Shown here: positions 23,621 to 31,746 of the stretch, piece by piece
Numbering within the stretch: the stretch's first letter is position 1
Layout: the number at the start of each line of letters is the position of its first letter
Assembly (NCBI GenBank): GCA_001786575.1
Contig: MFRW01000004.1
Location: 64,578-128,577, forward strand
Direction of reading: 5' to 3'
DNA: 64,000 nt
DNA from: Candidatus Moranbacteria bacterium RIFCSPHIGHO2_01_FULL_55_24
GTDB taxonomy: Bacteria; Patescibacteria; Paceibacteria; Moranbacterales; UBA1568
The notes under the pieces: generated by a model
The model's database searches: none
What the model was told of the DNA's origin: nothing
The model's input: only the letters and a program-made list of their open reading frames with translations
Translations under genes and position numbers: made by a program

Positions 23621-25918
23621 ATGGATATGGATACACGGACCTATAGGATCAGGGGAATGCACTGCGCTTCCTGCGCGAGCATCATCGAGAAATCCTTTAA
23701 AAAGCTCGCAGGAGTCGAGTCCGCAGAGGTGAACTATGGGACGGAAACGGCGAAAGTGACCTTCGATAAGACGAAGACGGATCCGCACCATCTGTCGGAG
23801 CAGATCAAGCCGCTCGGCTATTCCCTCTCGCTGCCTTCCGCTGAAGAGATGAACATGTCTTCCGATGAGCATGCGGCGCATCTCGGTATCAGCCAGTCCA
23901 AGGAAGAAAAACTTGCAGAGATTTCCGATCTCCGCGGGAAAGTGCTTTCGGCTCTTCCGCTCGCCGCGGGGAGCGCGTTCGTCATGCTCTGGGATACTCT
24001 GGCGGCATTCGATGTCCTGCCTGCGCCATCGCACACGCTCAAAGAATTTTTCCATCACCTGCTTCCGCTTTTCGCGACGTATGTGCTCTTTGTCGTCGGC
24101 AAGCCGTACCTCCTCGGCTTCTACCGCTTTCTCCGCTATGGCCAGGCCAATATGGATACGCTCATCGGTATCGGTACTTCGGTAGCGTATGTATATAGCT
24201 TCATCTTGGCAGCTTTCGAAGGGCCTCTCGCGCCCTATCTGAATGTCGAGGCGACTTACTACGATGTGACGATCATCGTCATTACCTTCATCGCTCTGGG
24301 GAAATACTTGGAAGCGCGGGCGAAACTTCGGACTGGGGACGCTATCGAGAAACTCCTGAATCTCCAGGCAAAAACAGCGCTCGTGATCCGTGATGGCAAA
24401 GAGGAGGAAATACCTCTGGAACAGGTGAAGCCCGGAGATACCGTCTTGGTGAAGCCCGGCGCGAAGATTCCGGTCGACGGAAGCGTGCTCGAAGGCTCTT
24501 CTTTTGTCGATGAATCCATGGTGACCGGAGAGCCGATGCCGGCTGCGAAGGAAGAGGGCGATACGGTCGTCGCCGGTACGCTCAATACGACCGGCAGCTT
24601 CACCTTCCGAGCTACGAAAGTCGGAGCCGAGACGCTCCTGGCGCAAATCGTGAAAATGGTGCGCGAAGCCCAGGGAAGCCGAGCACCCATCCAGGCTCTG
24701 GCGGACAAGATCTCGGCGGTTTTTGTTCCGGTAGTGCTCGTTCTGGCGTTCGCGGCTCTCGGGCTCTGGCTTCTTTTCGGAATACCCGCACTCGGCTTTT
24801 CGCAGGCCCTCTCGCTCGCGCTCACTTCTTTCGTGGGGATCCTCGTGATCGCCTGTCCGTGCGCTTTGGGGCTCGCCACGCCGACAGCTATCATCGTCGG
24901 AGTCGGTAAGGGGGCACGGGAGGGTATCCTCATCAAGGATGCGGCGACCTTGGAGAAACTCCATAAGGCGGATACGGTGGTCGTCGATAAGACGGGGACG
25001 ATTACTCGGGGGAAGCCCGAGCTCCTCGCCATCCAAAATTACTCGGATCAGGACGAGGCGGAACTTCTCTCTCTCCTGGCATCGCTCGAGAAAGCATCGG
25101 AGCATCCTGTGGCTCATGCCATTCTGCAGTCTGCAGAGAAACAGAAAAGAGAACTTCTCCAGGTAAAGAACTTTCAGAGTATCAAGGGGAAGGGAGTCGA
25201 AGGGGAAATCGCGGACCAGAAGTATTTTGCCGGCAACCTGAAGCTGATCGAAGAGCTTGGCCTCGCATTCGATAAGGAAAGAATCATTCTTGAGACGAAA
25301 GCAGGCAAAACCCCGATATTCCTTGCGACCGAAGACCGAGTCTTGGCAAGCTTCTTGGTCGCTGATGCGCTCAAGGAAGGCGCTCGGGAGGCGATCGAAG
25401 CCCTGCATCGCCTGGGGATCCGAGTCATCATGCTTTCGGGAGATGATCAGAATACCGCGGAAGCAATCGCGAAAGAAGTCGGGATAGATGAAGTGGTTGC
25501 CGAAGTGCTCCCCGAAGACAAGCTCAAGAAGATCGAGGCGCTCCAGAAAGAAGGCAGGATCGTCGCGATGGCGGGGGACGGCGTGAACGATGCGCCTGCT
25601 TTAGCGAAGGCGGATGTCGGCATCGCCATGGGGACCGGTACCGATGTCGCCATCGAGACGGCCGGCATCACGCTCCTCCACGGCGATATCTCCAAGCTCG
25701 TCAAAGCTATCCGGCTCTCAAAAATGACAATGACCGGCATCCGGCAGAATCTTTTCTGGGCCTTCGTATACAATATCGTGGGCATCCCGCTGGCTGCAGG
25801 CCTCTTCTATCCGCTTTTCGGCTGGCTTCTCTCGCCGGTATTCGCGGGCCTTGCTATGGCCTTCTCGAGCTTCTCGGTCGTCGGGAACTCGCTTCGCTTA
25901 AAGACGAAAAAGCTGTAA
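23621..25918 (+). CDS. copA: Copper-exporting P1B-type ATPase CopA
   Basis: 765 residues. One N-terminal heavy-metal-associated domain (GMHCASC, Cys15 and Cys18), membrane helices, actuator loop (VDESMVTGEPMP), the metal-site helix ACPCALGLATPT (Cys412, Cys414), phosphorylation site Asp456 in VVDKTGTITRG, the EHPVAHAI nucleotide-domain motif, and MAGDGVNDAPALAKADVGIAMG. This is the P1B-1 Cu(I) exporter layout with a single HMA domain. It pumps Cu(I) out at the expense of ATP. It starts 3 bp after the DUF302 gene and is followed after 4 bp by an HMA-TauE/SafE fusion. Confidence 0.96.
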   Translation: MDMDTRTYRIRGMHCASCASIIEKSFKKLAGVESAEVNYGTETAKVTFDKTKTDPHHLSEQIKPLGYSLSLPSAEEMNMSSDEHAAHLGISQSKEEKLAEISDLRGKVLSALPLAAGSAFVMLWDTLAAFDVLPAPSHTLKEFFHHLLPLFATYVLFVVGKPYLLGFYRFLRYGQANMDTLIGIGTSVAYVYSFILAAFEGPLAPYLNVEATYYDVTIIVITFIALGKYLEARAKLRTGDAIEKLLNLQAKTALVIRDGKEEEIPLEQVKPGDTVLVKPGAKIPVDGSVLEGSSFVDESMVTGEPMPAAKEEGDTVVAGTLNTTGSFTFRATKVGAETLLAQIVKMVREAQGSRAPIQALADKISAVFVPVVLVLAFAALGLWLLFGIPALGFSQALSLALTSFVGILVIACPCALGLATPTAIIVGVGKGAREGILIKDAATLEKLHKADTVVVDKTGTITRGKPELLAIQNYSDQDEAELLSLLASLEKASEHPVAHAILQSAEKQKRELLQVKNFQSIKGKGVEGEIADQKYFAGNLKLIEELGLAFDKERIILETKAGKTPIFLATEDRVLASFLVADALKEGAREAIEALHRLGIRVIMLSGDDQNTAEAIAKEVGIDEVVAEVLPEDKLKKIEALQKEGRIVAMAGDGVNDAPALAKADVGIAMGTGTDVAIETAGITLLHGDISKLVKAIRLSKMTMTGIRQNLFWAFVYNIVGIPLAAGLFYPLFGWLLSPVFAGLAMAFSSFSVVGNSLRLKTKKL

Positions 25919-25922
25919 CCTT

Positions 25923-26942
25923 ATGCAGACCTACACTTTCCATGTGCACGGTATGCACTGTAACTCCTGCGTCGTTCTGACCGAGAGCGAACTCAAAGAA
26001 CTGCCAGGAGTAGCGTATGCCAAGACTTCTCTCAAGGATCAAACCGTAAGGGTTACGGGAACATTCGAGGGAAAGACAGAAGCCGAGCTCGCGGAAGAAT
26101 TTACCGCCGCTCTCCGGCCGCATGGCTATACGCTTTCGCTTGAAAAAGAGGAGAAGAGCATTGCGTGGATCGACTTCCGCTACGCGCTGCCTCTGGCGCT
26201 GCTCCTTATGGGTATTTTCGTGCTGCTCCAGAGGCTGGGAGTAGTGAATCTGGTCACGACAGCCGATGTGAATTACGGGACAGCCTTCGTCATAGGACTC
26301 ATCGCTTCAGTTTCTACCTGTATGGCAGTCGTCGGCGGGTTGGTGCTCTCGGTTTCGGCAAACTTCGCCAAGGAAGGGGAAAAGACGCGTCCGCAGATGC
26401 TCTTCCATAGCGGACGTCTCGTCGCTTTCTTTTTTCTCGGCGGGGCTATCGGGAGTCTCGGCGCGGTTTTCCAGCTGGGTACCGGCGGCACTTTCATTCT
26501 CGGATTTCTCGTGAGCATCGTGCTGCTTATTCTCGGTATCAATCTCCTTGATGTTTTCCCCGGGTTGAAGCGCTGGCAGTTGGCGCTTCCGGCTTCTCTG
26601 GGAATCCGGATGCACGGCTTGAAGAATTTCAATCATCGTTTCACTCCTTTTCTCCTCGGCGTCGCGACTTTCTTCCTTCCCTGCGGGTTTACCCAGTCCA
26701 TGCAGCTTTACACGCTGACCACAGGGAGCTTCTGGGCAGGCGCGACGCTCATGACGGCATTCGCTCTCGGAACGCTGCCGGTTCTCGCTCTTTTGAGCTT
26801 CAGTTCGCTCGCCATCCACGAGAAAGCCCAGTCGGGGATCTTCTTCAAGACGGCGGGACTGGTGGTCATCATGTTCGGACTGTTCAATCTCATCAATAGC
26901 CTGGTGGTGATAGGAGTGATCCGTCCGGTATTCAATTTCTAA
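25923..26942 (+). CDS. HMA-domain / TauE-SafE (DsbD-like) membrane fusion
   Basis: 339 residues. Residues 1-70 are a heavy-metal-associated domain with GMHCNSC (Cys13, Cys16). The remainder is a six-helix SafE/DsbD-beta-like transporter with single Cys residues in two helices (SVSTCMAVVGG and FFLPCGFTQSM), positioned like the DsbD reductant cysteines. It may pass copper or reducing equivalents across the membrane to the exported cupredoxins encoded next. The gene is tightly packed (4 bp after copA, 14 bp before the cupredoxin). Fusions of this type occur in bacterial copper operons. Confidence 0.88.
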   Translation: MQTYTFHVHGMHCNSCVVLTESELKELPGVAYAKTSLKDQTVRVTGTFEGKTEAELAEEFTAALRPHGYTLSLEKEEKSIAWIDFRYALPLALLLMGIFVLLQRLGVVNLVTTADVNYGTAFVIGLIASVSTCMAVVGGLVLSVSANFAKEGEKTRPQMLFHSGRLVAFFFLGGAIGSLGAVFQLGTGGTFILGFLVSIVLLILGINLLDVFPGLKRWQLALPASLGIRMHGLKNFNHRFTPFLLGVATFFLPCGFTQSMQLYTLTTGSFWAGATLMTAFALGTLPVLALLSFSSLAIHEKAQSGIFFKTAGLVVIMFGLFNLINSLVVIGVIRPVFNF

Positions 26943-26956
26943 AAGAGAAAAGGGGT

Positions 26957-27355
26957 ATGAAAATAATCATAGGATTCATCATAAGCGTCGCGCTGGTTAT
27001 CGGCGGCTTTTGGTATCTCTCGTCTCGCACGTCCGCTCCGGCAGTACTGACTGAAGAGAATGTTCCGAACGTGAGCATAGTAGATGGCAAGCAGATCATC
27101 CGGCTTACCGCCAAGGGTGGCTACTTTCCCCTCAAGAGCACGGCCAAGGCGGGCATCCCTACGGTTCTCCAGGTAAGCACGAACGGCACTTTCGACTGTT
27201 CCTCGTCGCTTCGGATTCCCGAAAAGAACATCACGAAGAATCTTCCGCCCACCGGCGTGACGGAAGTAGATCTCGGGGTTCCGGAAGCCGGACTCTTCCA
27301 AGGGACCTGCAGCATGGGGATGTATCCCTTCGAGATAGATTTTCAAGGTTCATAG
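26957..27355 (+). CDS. Membrane-anchored cupredoxin-like protein
   Basis: 132 residues. N-terminal anchor (3-22). Cupredoxin-like fold: IIRLTAKGGYFPLKSTAKAG, then FDCSSSLRIPEKNI and a C-terminal FQGTCSMGMYPFEIDF. Two Cys and Met residues in CSMGM could bind copper; the usual His ligands are not evident, so this is a divergent (EfeO/COG4633-like) member. It sits between the HMA-SafE fusion and the CuA-like protein and may deliver copper to the latter. Confidence 0.78.
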   Translation: MKIIIGFIISVALVIGGFWYLSSRTSAPAVLTEENVPNVSIVDGKQIIRLTAKGGYFPLKSTAKAGIPTVLQVSTNGTFDCSSSLRIPEKNITKNLPPTGVTEVDLGVPEAGLFQGTCSMGMYPFEIDFQGS

Positions 27356-27362
27356 TCCGCAT

Positions 27363-27896
27363 ATGTGGCGCTGGATCGTTTTCGGATTGATATTCCTTGG
27401 AGCACTCGAGCTTGTCGCTTGGCAGGCTTGGCAGTTTTCGCAAGCTCCACCCAGCGAGGAACGATCTTCGGAAGAAACCGCCGCAGAGCTTCCTCGAGAG
27501 AGCACACTGGCTGATTCTTCCCGAGAGCCGGAGCCGGAAGAGCGCCAAGAACCCGAAGAGACCCCACAAGAAGCCTCGCCGATGAGTTATCCCATTATCA
27601 CGCTGGAGGAAAAGAACGGCAGGACGGAACGTACCATACATATGGGAGTGCGGCAGTGGGCCTGGGAGCCATCGACCATCCGCGCGAAGCAGGGGGAACT
27701 GGTGCGGCTCGTGATCCACAATGCCGATGTCAGGCACCCGCTTGTCATCCCCGACCTGGGGTTAGAGGCCGATGTCCCTCCCGAAGGGGCAGTCGTAGAG
27801 TTCGTAGCGAGCCGGAAAGGAACGTTCGATTTCCTCTGCGGCGCGTACTGCGGAGTAGGGCACGCGGAAATGCAGGGGCATCTGATCGTCGATTAG
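27363..27896 (+). CDS. Stand-alone CuA-site protein (cytochrome oxidase subunit II-like)
   Basis: 177 residues. One membrane anchor (5-22), an acidic Glu/Pro linker (30-72), then a COX2-type cupredoxin domain. The binuclear CuA ligands are present: His125 (DVRHPLVIPDLGLEADV), Cys159, Cys163, His167 and Met170 in CGAYCGVGHAEM. The residue between the cysteines that is Glu in cytochrome oxidase is Ala here. Only one membrane helix is present where COX2 usually has two, and no subunit I lies in the window. It may be an electron carrier or copper-storage protein and not an oxidase subunit. It ends the copper operon. Confidence 0.87.
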   Translation: MWRWIVFGLIFLGALELVAWQAWQFSQAPPSEERSSEETAAELPRESTLADSSREPEPEERQEPEETPQEASPMSYPIITLEEKNGRTERTIHMGVRQWAWEPSTIRAKQGELVRLVIHNADVRHPLVIPDLGLEADVPPEGAVVEFVASRKGTFDFLCGAYCGVGHAEMQGHLIVD

Positions 27897-27910
27897 GGGA
27901 GGAAAGCATG

Positions 27911-27937
27911 AAAAAACACCCTCGCGAGGGTGTTTTT
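27911..27937. terminator. Bidirectional terminator at end of copper operon
   Basis: Self-complementary AAAACACCCTCG/CGAGGGTGTTTT flanked by A- and T-runs, shared with the convergent zinc-ribbon gene. Confidence 0.85.
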
Positions 27938-27955
27938 AGTTTCTTCCCGGAAGAA

Positions 27956-28120
27956 CTACTTCTTCCCGAGGATCTTGAACATCTTGGTGCCGCACACGCC
28001 GCACGTACCCTTCTTGGCCAGGCGCCCGTTCTTCATCTCCACCTCTTCGGGTTCCTGCATCTCTCTCTTCTCCTTGCACTTTACGCAGTATGCGATTTCT
28101 GCGACTTGCGGCTCATTCAT
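27956..28120 (-). CDS. DUF5679 zinc-ribbon protein (54 aa)
   Basis: 54 residues with two Cys pairs: AYCVKCKEKREM and KGTCGVCGTKMFKILGKK, separated by EEVEMKNGRLA. This is the DUF5679 pattern, a small zinc ribbon common in Chloroflexi, Patescibacteria and their relatives. Four cysteines should bind one zinc; the basic tail suggests nucleic acid contact. It is convergent with the copper operon and shares its terminator. Confidence 0.88.
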   Translation of the reverse strand: MNEPQVAEIAYCVKCKEKREMQEPEEVEMKNGRLAKKGTCGVCGTKMFKILGKK

Positions 28121-28273
28121 ACTTTTGAGCTAATAATTACGCGCCCTTATTATACATCATAATAGGGGTTTTTGGTCTATCCAGGCATTTTCGCTTGCGA
28201 GAGGCCACATTGGCAAATTAAGAGGCTTTTTCCGGTCATGTATACTAGAGAGGTAATCCTTGTAAGGAAAAGT

Positions 28274-28711
28274 ATGGGAAATATGGAAAAGCCGGTCCTC
28301 CTCTATGTGCTTATCGGTCTCGCTTTAGGCTCGATCGCGACCAGTCTCGTGTTCCTCAATGCGCCACAGGCCCAGGAAAACGTGGGAGAGATAGAGCGCC
28401 AGGCCAAGCTCGAAGCCGAGCATGACATGGGAGCCATGACGATGGATGACATGACGGAAATTCTGAAGGGCAAGACGGGCGATGCCTATGACAAAGCTTT
28501 CATCGAGATGATGATTGCGCATCACGAAGGCGCGGTGGAGATGGCGGAACTTACTGCGAGCCGCTCTGTGCACGACGAGATCAAGCAGTTGAGCCAAGCG
28601 ATCATCGCGGCCCAGACCAAGGAAATAGCCGAGATGAAAGCCTGGTACCAGGCTTGGGGCTACGGAGAGAACGGGGCTCCGATCGAGGATGGTATGATGA
28701 TGGGCCACTAG
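28274..28711 (+). CDS. Membrane-anchored DUF305 protein
   Basis: 145 residues from ATG 28274. Anchor at about 6-25, followed by one DUF305 domain: KAFIEMMIAHHEGAVEMAEL and a C-terminal KEIAEMKAWYQAWGYG block, with Met/His-rich ends (GAMTMDDM, GMMMGH). The start is set by AAGGA 7-11 nt upstream; TATACT at about 28238-28243 is a likely -10. It is a second, single-domain paralogue of the tandem DUF305 protein in the copper operon, but with G+C-rich codons like the genome average. It probably binds copper outside the membrane. Confidence 0.9.
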   Translation: MGNMEKPVLLYVLIGLALGSIATSLVFLNAPQAQENVGEIERQAKLEAEHDMGAMTMDDMTEILKGKTGDAYDKAFIEMMIAHHEGAVEMAELTASRSVHDEIKQLSQAIIAAQTKEIAEMKAWYQAWGYGENGAPIEDGMMMGH

Positions 28712-28822
28712 GCAGAATTGGCGGGGGAGTCGCTAGAGGACTTGACAAAAGAGCCTTTTTCTGGGAGTATAGCAAGACCTTAAAAGGTCTGTGTTGGTTC
28801 TTTGCAAATAGGGAGAAAGAGC

Positions 28823-29701
28823 ATGAAGTCCAGTTTCAAAGCGATCGGATTGTCGATTGCTGCACTTTTGGGGGCCTCTGCCCTGGCCGCACCGGCCTTT
28901 GCAGCGCCTACCATCGATGTGGCGCCTTGGCTGGCGCCGAACGTTTACGGCTCGCCGTCATGGGAGCAGTGGCGCGACAATGCACTTGAAGCGGCATTCC
29001 AGGGTGATTTCGAGCATGGGACGCCGGGCACTCCGTTCTTCGCCCAAGCCAATGCGAACATCACCCCGGGAGATATTACCGTTTCCGGATTCGCGTCCCG
29101 CAAAGGCAAGGCTGATCCGGGCACGGAGTTCGGAGCGGCCTATGCGAACGAACTCGGTACGCGCGGCCATTTCGGCTTGCGGATCGATGGGATGGGGGAC
29201 CAATTCTCCATTTCGCAGCTCGGTTTCGGAGCGAATTCCGACGACCCCACCCAGACGCTTGCTTTCTACTATCTCCCGGGCTCCTACAATTACAATGATC
29301 GCTACAAGGGCGTTCTGAAAGGGAGTGACGGGATTCTCTGGACCGCGGACGATACCTTCATCACTGGAGGGGCGAACAACCAGTTCGTCGACGGCCTCAT
29401 CGGCGTTGGTTCCGGGAACGCGTATGCCGCCTATTGTGTGGGATGCACCATTCCGCAGCAGCAAGCGGCTCTCGACGATGTCACCTCATGGGAAGATTTC
29501 CCGACCAAGTTCTGGGGTGAATATTATCTGTTCGACTCCGTGAACGACAAGGCCCTCGCCACCGGCCGTGCTGACTTCTTCATCAGCAGTCCGACGGCGG
29601 CGATTCCAGAGCCGGCCAGCTGGGCGATGATGCTTAGCGGCTTCATGGTTCTGGGCGCATCCGTGCGTCGGAACAAGAGACTTGCTTCAGTCGTTGCCTA
29701 G
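28823..29701 (+). CDS. PEP-CTERM sorting-domain exported protein
   Basis: 292 residues. Clear signal peptide (MKSSFKAIGLSIAALLGASA, cleaved near AFA-A). The middle is a Gly/Asn/aromatic beta-rich secreted domain with one close Cys pair (YCVGC). The C-terminus is a textbook PEP-CTERM signal: IPEPASWAMMLSGFMVLGAS, then VRRNKR. The PEPAxWAMMxxGF form is typical of Alphaproteobacteria such as Sphingomonadaceae. Such proteins are processed by exosortase (EpsH/XrtA), which is absent from the window. GGAGAAAG precedes the ATG. A strong terminator follows at 29722-29766. Recent transfer is likely. Confidence 0.9.
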   Translation: MKSSFKAIGLSIAALLGASALAAPAFAAPTIDVAPWLAPNVYGSPSWEQWRDNALEAAFQGDFEHGTPGTPFFAQANANITPGDITVSGFASRKGKADPGTEFGAAYANELGTRGHFGLRIDGMGDQFSISQLGFGANSDDPTQTLAFYYLPGSYNYNDRYKGVLKGSDGILWTADDTFITGGANNQFVDGLIGVGSGNAYAAYCVGCTIPQQQAALDDVTSWEDFPTKFWGEYYLFDSVNDKALATGRADFFISSPTAAIPEPASWAMMLSGFMVLGASVRRNKRLASVVA

Positions 29702-29721
29702 GAATATCCGGGCAGACCATC

Positions 29722-29766
29722 AAACGCCATCCTCAATATTATTTTGAGGATGGCGTTTTCTTTTTT
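29722..29766 (+). terminator. Terminator after PEP-CTERM gene
   Basis: Perfect 14-bp stem AACGCCATCCTCAA/TTGAGGATGGCGTT with TTCTTTTTTG tail. Confidence 0.9.
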
Positions 29767-29805
29767 GTCCGAATTTCCCTCGTCCCAGTTCACAGACCGG
29801 GGAAA

Positions 29806-30450
29806 ATGAAGGATACTGGAAGCATGTTCGGATTCACCCAGTCGGAATCAAGCGCGCTCAAGCGTCTTTCTACTCCCCAGAAGATCCAGGATTTCCTGGA
29901 CCAGCTCCCGCTGAACCATGAGAAGCAGGGCGACACGTACATGTCGCCGCGCCGGGTCTTGCGCGAAGAGAAGGCACACTGCTTCGAAGGCGCGCTTCTC
30001 GCCGCCGCCGCACTCTCCCTCCAGGGCCGGTCGGCGCTCATCATGGACCTCACGAGCGCGCGCGGGGATGATGACCATGTCATTGCGCTTTTCAAGGAGA
30101 ACGGCTACTGGGGAGCCATCAGCAAGACCAATCACGCCGTGCTCCGGTACCGCGACCCCATCTACCGCACGCTCCGAGAGCTCGCCCTTTCCTATTTTCA
30201 TGAATACTTCCTGAATACGGACGGCAAGAAGACGCTCAAGAGCTATTCCCGTCCGCTCGACCTCTTGCGCTTCGGGGAGGCGTGGGCGACGGCCGAGGAA
30301 GACCTCTGGGATATCGCGCTCGCCCTAGACGACCTGCCGCACTACGCGCTGGTCCCGGAAGCGAACCGGAGGAAGCTCCGGCCTGCGAGCTGGATCGAGC
30401 GCGAGGCGGGGGAGATAGTAGAATGGAAAAAAGGGGATAAACGCACATAA
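29806..30450 (+). CDS. Transglutaminase-like cysteine protein
   Basis: 214 residues (a start at 29824 is also possible). HCFEGALLAAAAL places Cys59 at the head of a helix, and DDDHVIALFKENGYWGAISK places His91 in a following strand, the arrangement of transglutaminase/papain-like folds. A third residue in KTNHAVLRYRDPIY may complete the site. No signal peptide, so it is cytoplasmic. The role is unknown. It precedes the alternative oxidase gene by 10 bp and may be part of the same unit. Confidence 0.65.
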   Translation: MKDTGSMFGFTQSESSALKRLSTPQKIQDFLDQLPLNHEKQGDTYMSPRRVLREEKAHCFEGALLAAAALSLQGRSALIMDLTSARGDDDHVIALFKENGYWGAISKTNHAVLRYRDPIYRTLRELALSYFHEYFLNTDGKKTLKSYSRPLDLLRFGEAWATAEEDLWDIALALDDLPHYALVPEANRRKLRPASWIEREAGEIVEWKKGDKRT

Positions 30451-30460
30451 AGAAAACACT

Positions 30461-31162
30461 ATGCCATACGGACGCCACGAAGAATTGGTCGCATCGTTGA
30501 ATGACGGAGAAACATTTGCCGCATACTCGGCAGTCGGCGCGGTTTTCCAGGTCGGCTTTGTCCCGAAAGTGATCGGGAAGTCCCTGGTCTTCCTCGGGAA
30601 CACGTTTTATGGCAAAGAGCCCTCCTATGGGAAGTTCAAAGCGGTCGAAGTGATCGCCCGCATCCCGTACCAATCCTGGGAACTGGTGAGCTATATGCTC
30701 CTCACCATGTTCTACTCGGACGAGAAGAAAGCTATCGAGCTCTCCAAGACAGCGCGCTTCGGAAGCGCCGCCCAGGACAACGAGACCATGCACGTGGTGG
30801 TCTTCAGCCAGCTTGCCAAGAAATACGGCCAGAATAGTTTTTTCTTTCACACGCTCGTCCCGCTCGGCTTCTCGTTCTTCTACTTCACTTCGTCTTTTCT
30901 GCTCTACCTCTTCAGTCCCCGGCGCGCGTTCGAGCTCAACTATATGTTCGAAAGCCATGCCTTCCAGCAGTACAGCCGCTTCCTGGAGCTGTATGGAGAC
31001 GAGCTCCGGCACAAGCCGGTCATGATCGACTTCCTGGATTTCTACGGACGCCATGCCAAGAGCGAGTATGAACTCTTCCAGTCGATCCGGAATGACGAGA
31101 TCATCCACCGGAACCGCTCCATGGAGCGGGCGATCGAGTGCACGCGCAAAGCCTCTTCTTGA
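30461..31162 (+). CDS. Alternative oxidase (AOX) family di-iron quinol oxidase
   Basis: 233 residues. All six di-iron ligands can be placed: Glu63 in AVEVIARIPY (cf. LETVAAVPG), Glu108 and His111 in DNETMHV (cf. NERMH), Glu164 in MFESHAF (cf. LEEEA), Glu213 and His216 in NDEIIHR (cf. ADEAHH). A hydrophobic hairpin (about 130-152) matches the monotopic membrane contact. AOX oxidises quinol and reduces O2 to water without pumping protons. The surrounding residues diverge strongly from plant, fungal and proteobacterial AOX. No quinone-reducing complex is in the window, so O2 removal and not respiration may be its function. Confidence 0.85.
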   Translation: MPYGRHEELVASLNDGETFAAYSAVGAVFQVGFVPKVIGKSLVFLGNTFYGKEPSYGKFKAVEVIARIPYQSWELVSYMLLTMFYSDEKKAIELSKTARFGSAAQDNETMHVVVFSQLAKKYGQNSFFFHTLVPLGFSFFYFTSSFLLYLFSPRRAFELNYMFESHAFQQYSRFLELYGDELRHKPVMIDFLDFYGRHAKSEYELFQSIRNDEIIHRNRSMERAIECTRKASS

Positions 31163-31173
31163 GCGGCTGACCC

Positions 31174-31243
31174 TTGATTTTTCCAGGAATCCTGCTATAC
31201 TCCTTTTTGCCGATTGCCCCTCTAGGCGGGGCAATTTTTTCTT
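31174..31243 (+). promoter_or_regulatory. Promoter plus terminator-like leader hairpin (module A, SET gene)
   Basis: TTGATT (31174-31179), 16-bp spacer ending CCTGC, TATACT (31196-31201), then a leader hairpin TTGCCCC/GGGGCAA with TTTTTTCTTC ending 17 nt before the SET-protein ATG. Transcripts from this promoter would meet a terminator before the gene. Confidence 0.65.
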
Positions 31244-31259
31244 CATCAAACTGCCTGCT

Positions 31260-31673
31260 ATGCCAGCAAAGCACAAGCCCTACCGCGTTCGCCGTTCGAG
31301 TGCAGGTCTCGGCCTCTTCGCCGAAATCCCGTTCAAGAAAGGCCAGACCATCATCGAATACATCGGCCGCCGCATCTCGACCAAGGAAAACGCCGACAAC
31401 AAATACATCTTCAACGTGAACTCCAGGATCGACATCGACGGGAGCCCGCGCTGGAACACCGCGCGCTACGTGAACCACAGCTGCCGCCCGAACTGCGAAG
31501 CCATCAACCGCCGGGGACGCATCTTCATCGTCGCCAAGAGAAACATTAAGCCAGGGGAAGAACTAACCTACCATTATGGCAAAGACTACTTCAAGAGCGA
31601 GTACATCCAAAAGATGGGCTGCCGCTGCGCCAAGTGCCAAGAAGAGCGCCAAGCCGCACGCAAAAAAAATTAG
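31260..31673 (+). CDS. SET-domain protein (putative lysine methyltransferase)
   Basis: 137 residues, the size of a bare SET domain with post-SET cysteines. Motifs: RVRRSSAGLGLFAEIPFKKG, IIEYIGRRIS, ARYVNHSCRPNCEAINRRGR (the NHSCxPN SAM/substrate motif), KPGEELTYHYGKDYF and CRCAKCQEER. These are all catalytic elements of SET methyltransferases, with a post-SET Cys cluster that can bind zinc together with the NHSC cysteine. The bacterial substrate is unknown; the Lys-rich RpoD tail or ribosomal proteins are possibilities. Its start codon follows leader module A. Confidence 0.9.
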   Translation: MPAKHKPYRVRRSSAGLGLFAEIPFKKGQTIIEYIGRRISTKENADNKYIFNVNSRIDIDGSPRWNTARYVNHSCRPNCEAINRRGRIFIVAKRNIKPGEELTYHYGKDYFKSEYIQKMGCRCAKCQEERQAARKKN

Positions 31674-31746
31674 CCAGAATCCCAATTACAAGCGCCATTA
31701 CTCTGGCAAGCCCGCGAAGACCAATAACGAGCGGGAGGATTTTCCG

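Noticed and set aside
23492..25408. 638-codon ORF antisense to copA
   Set aside because: Arg/Glu/His-rich shadow produced by G+C-rich codons of copA; no motif.
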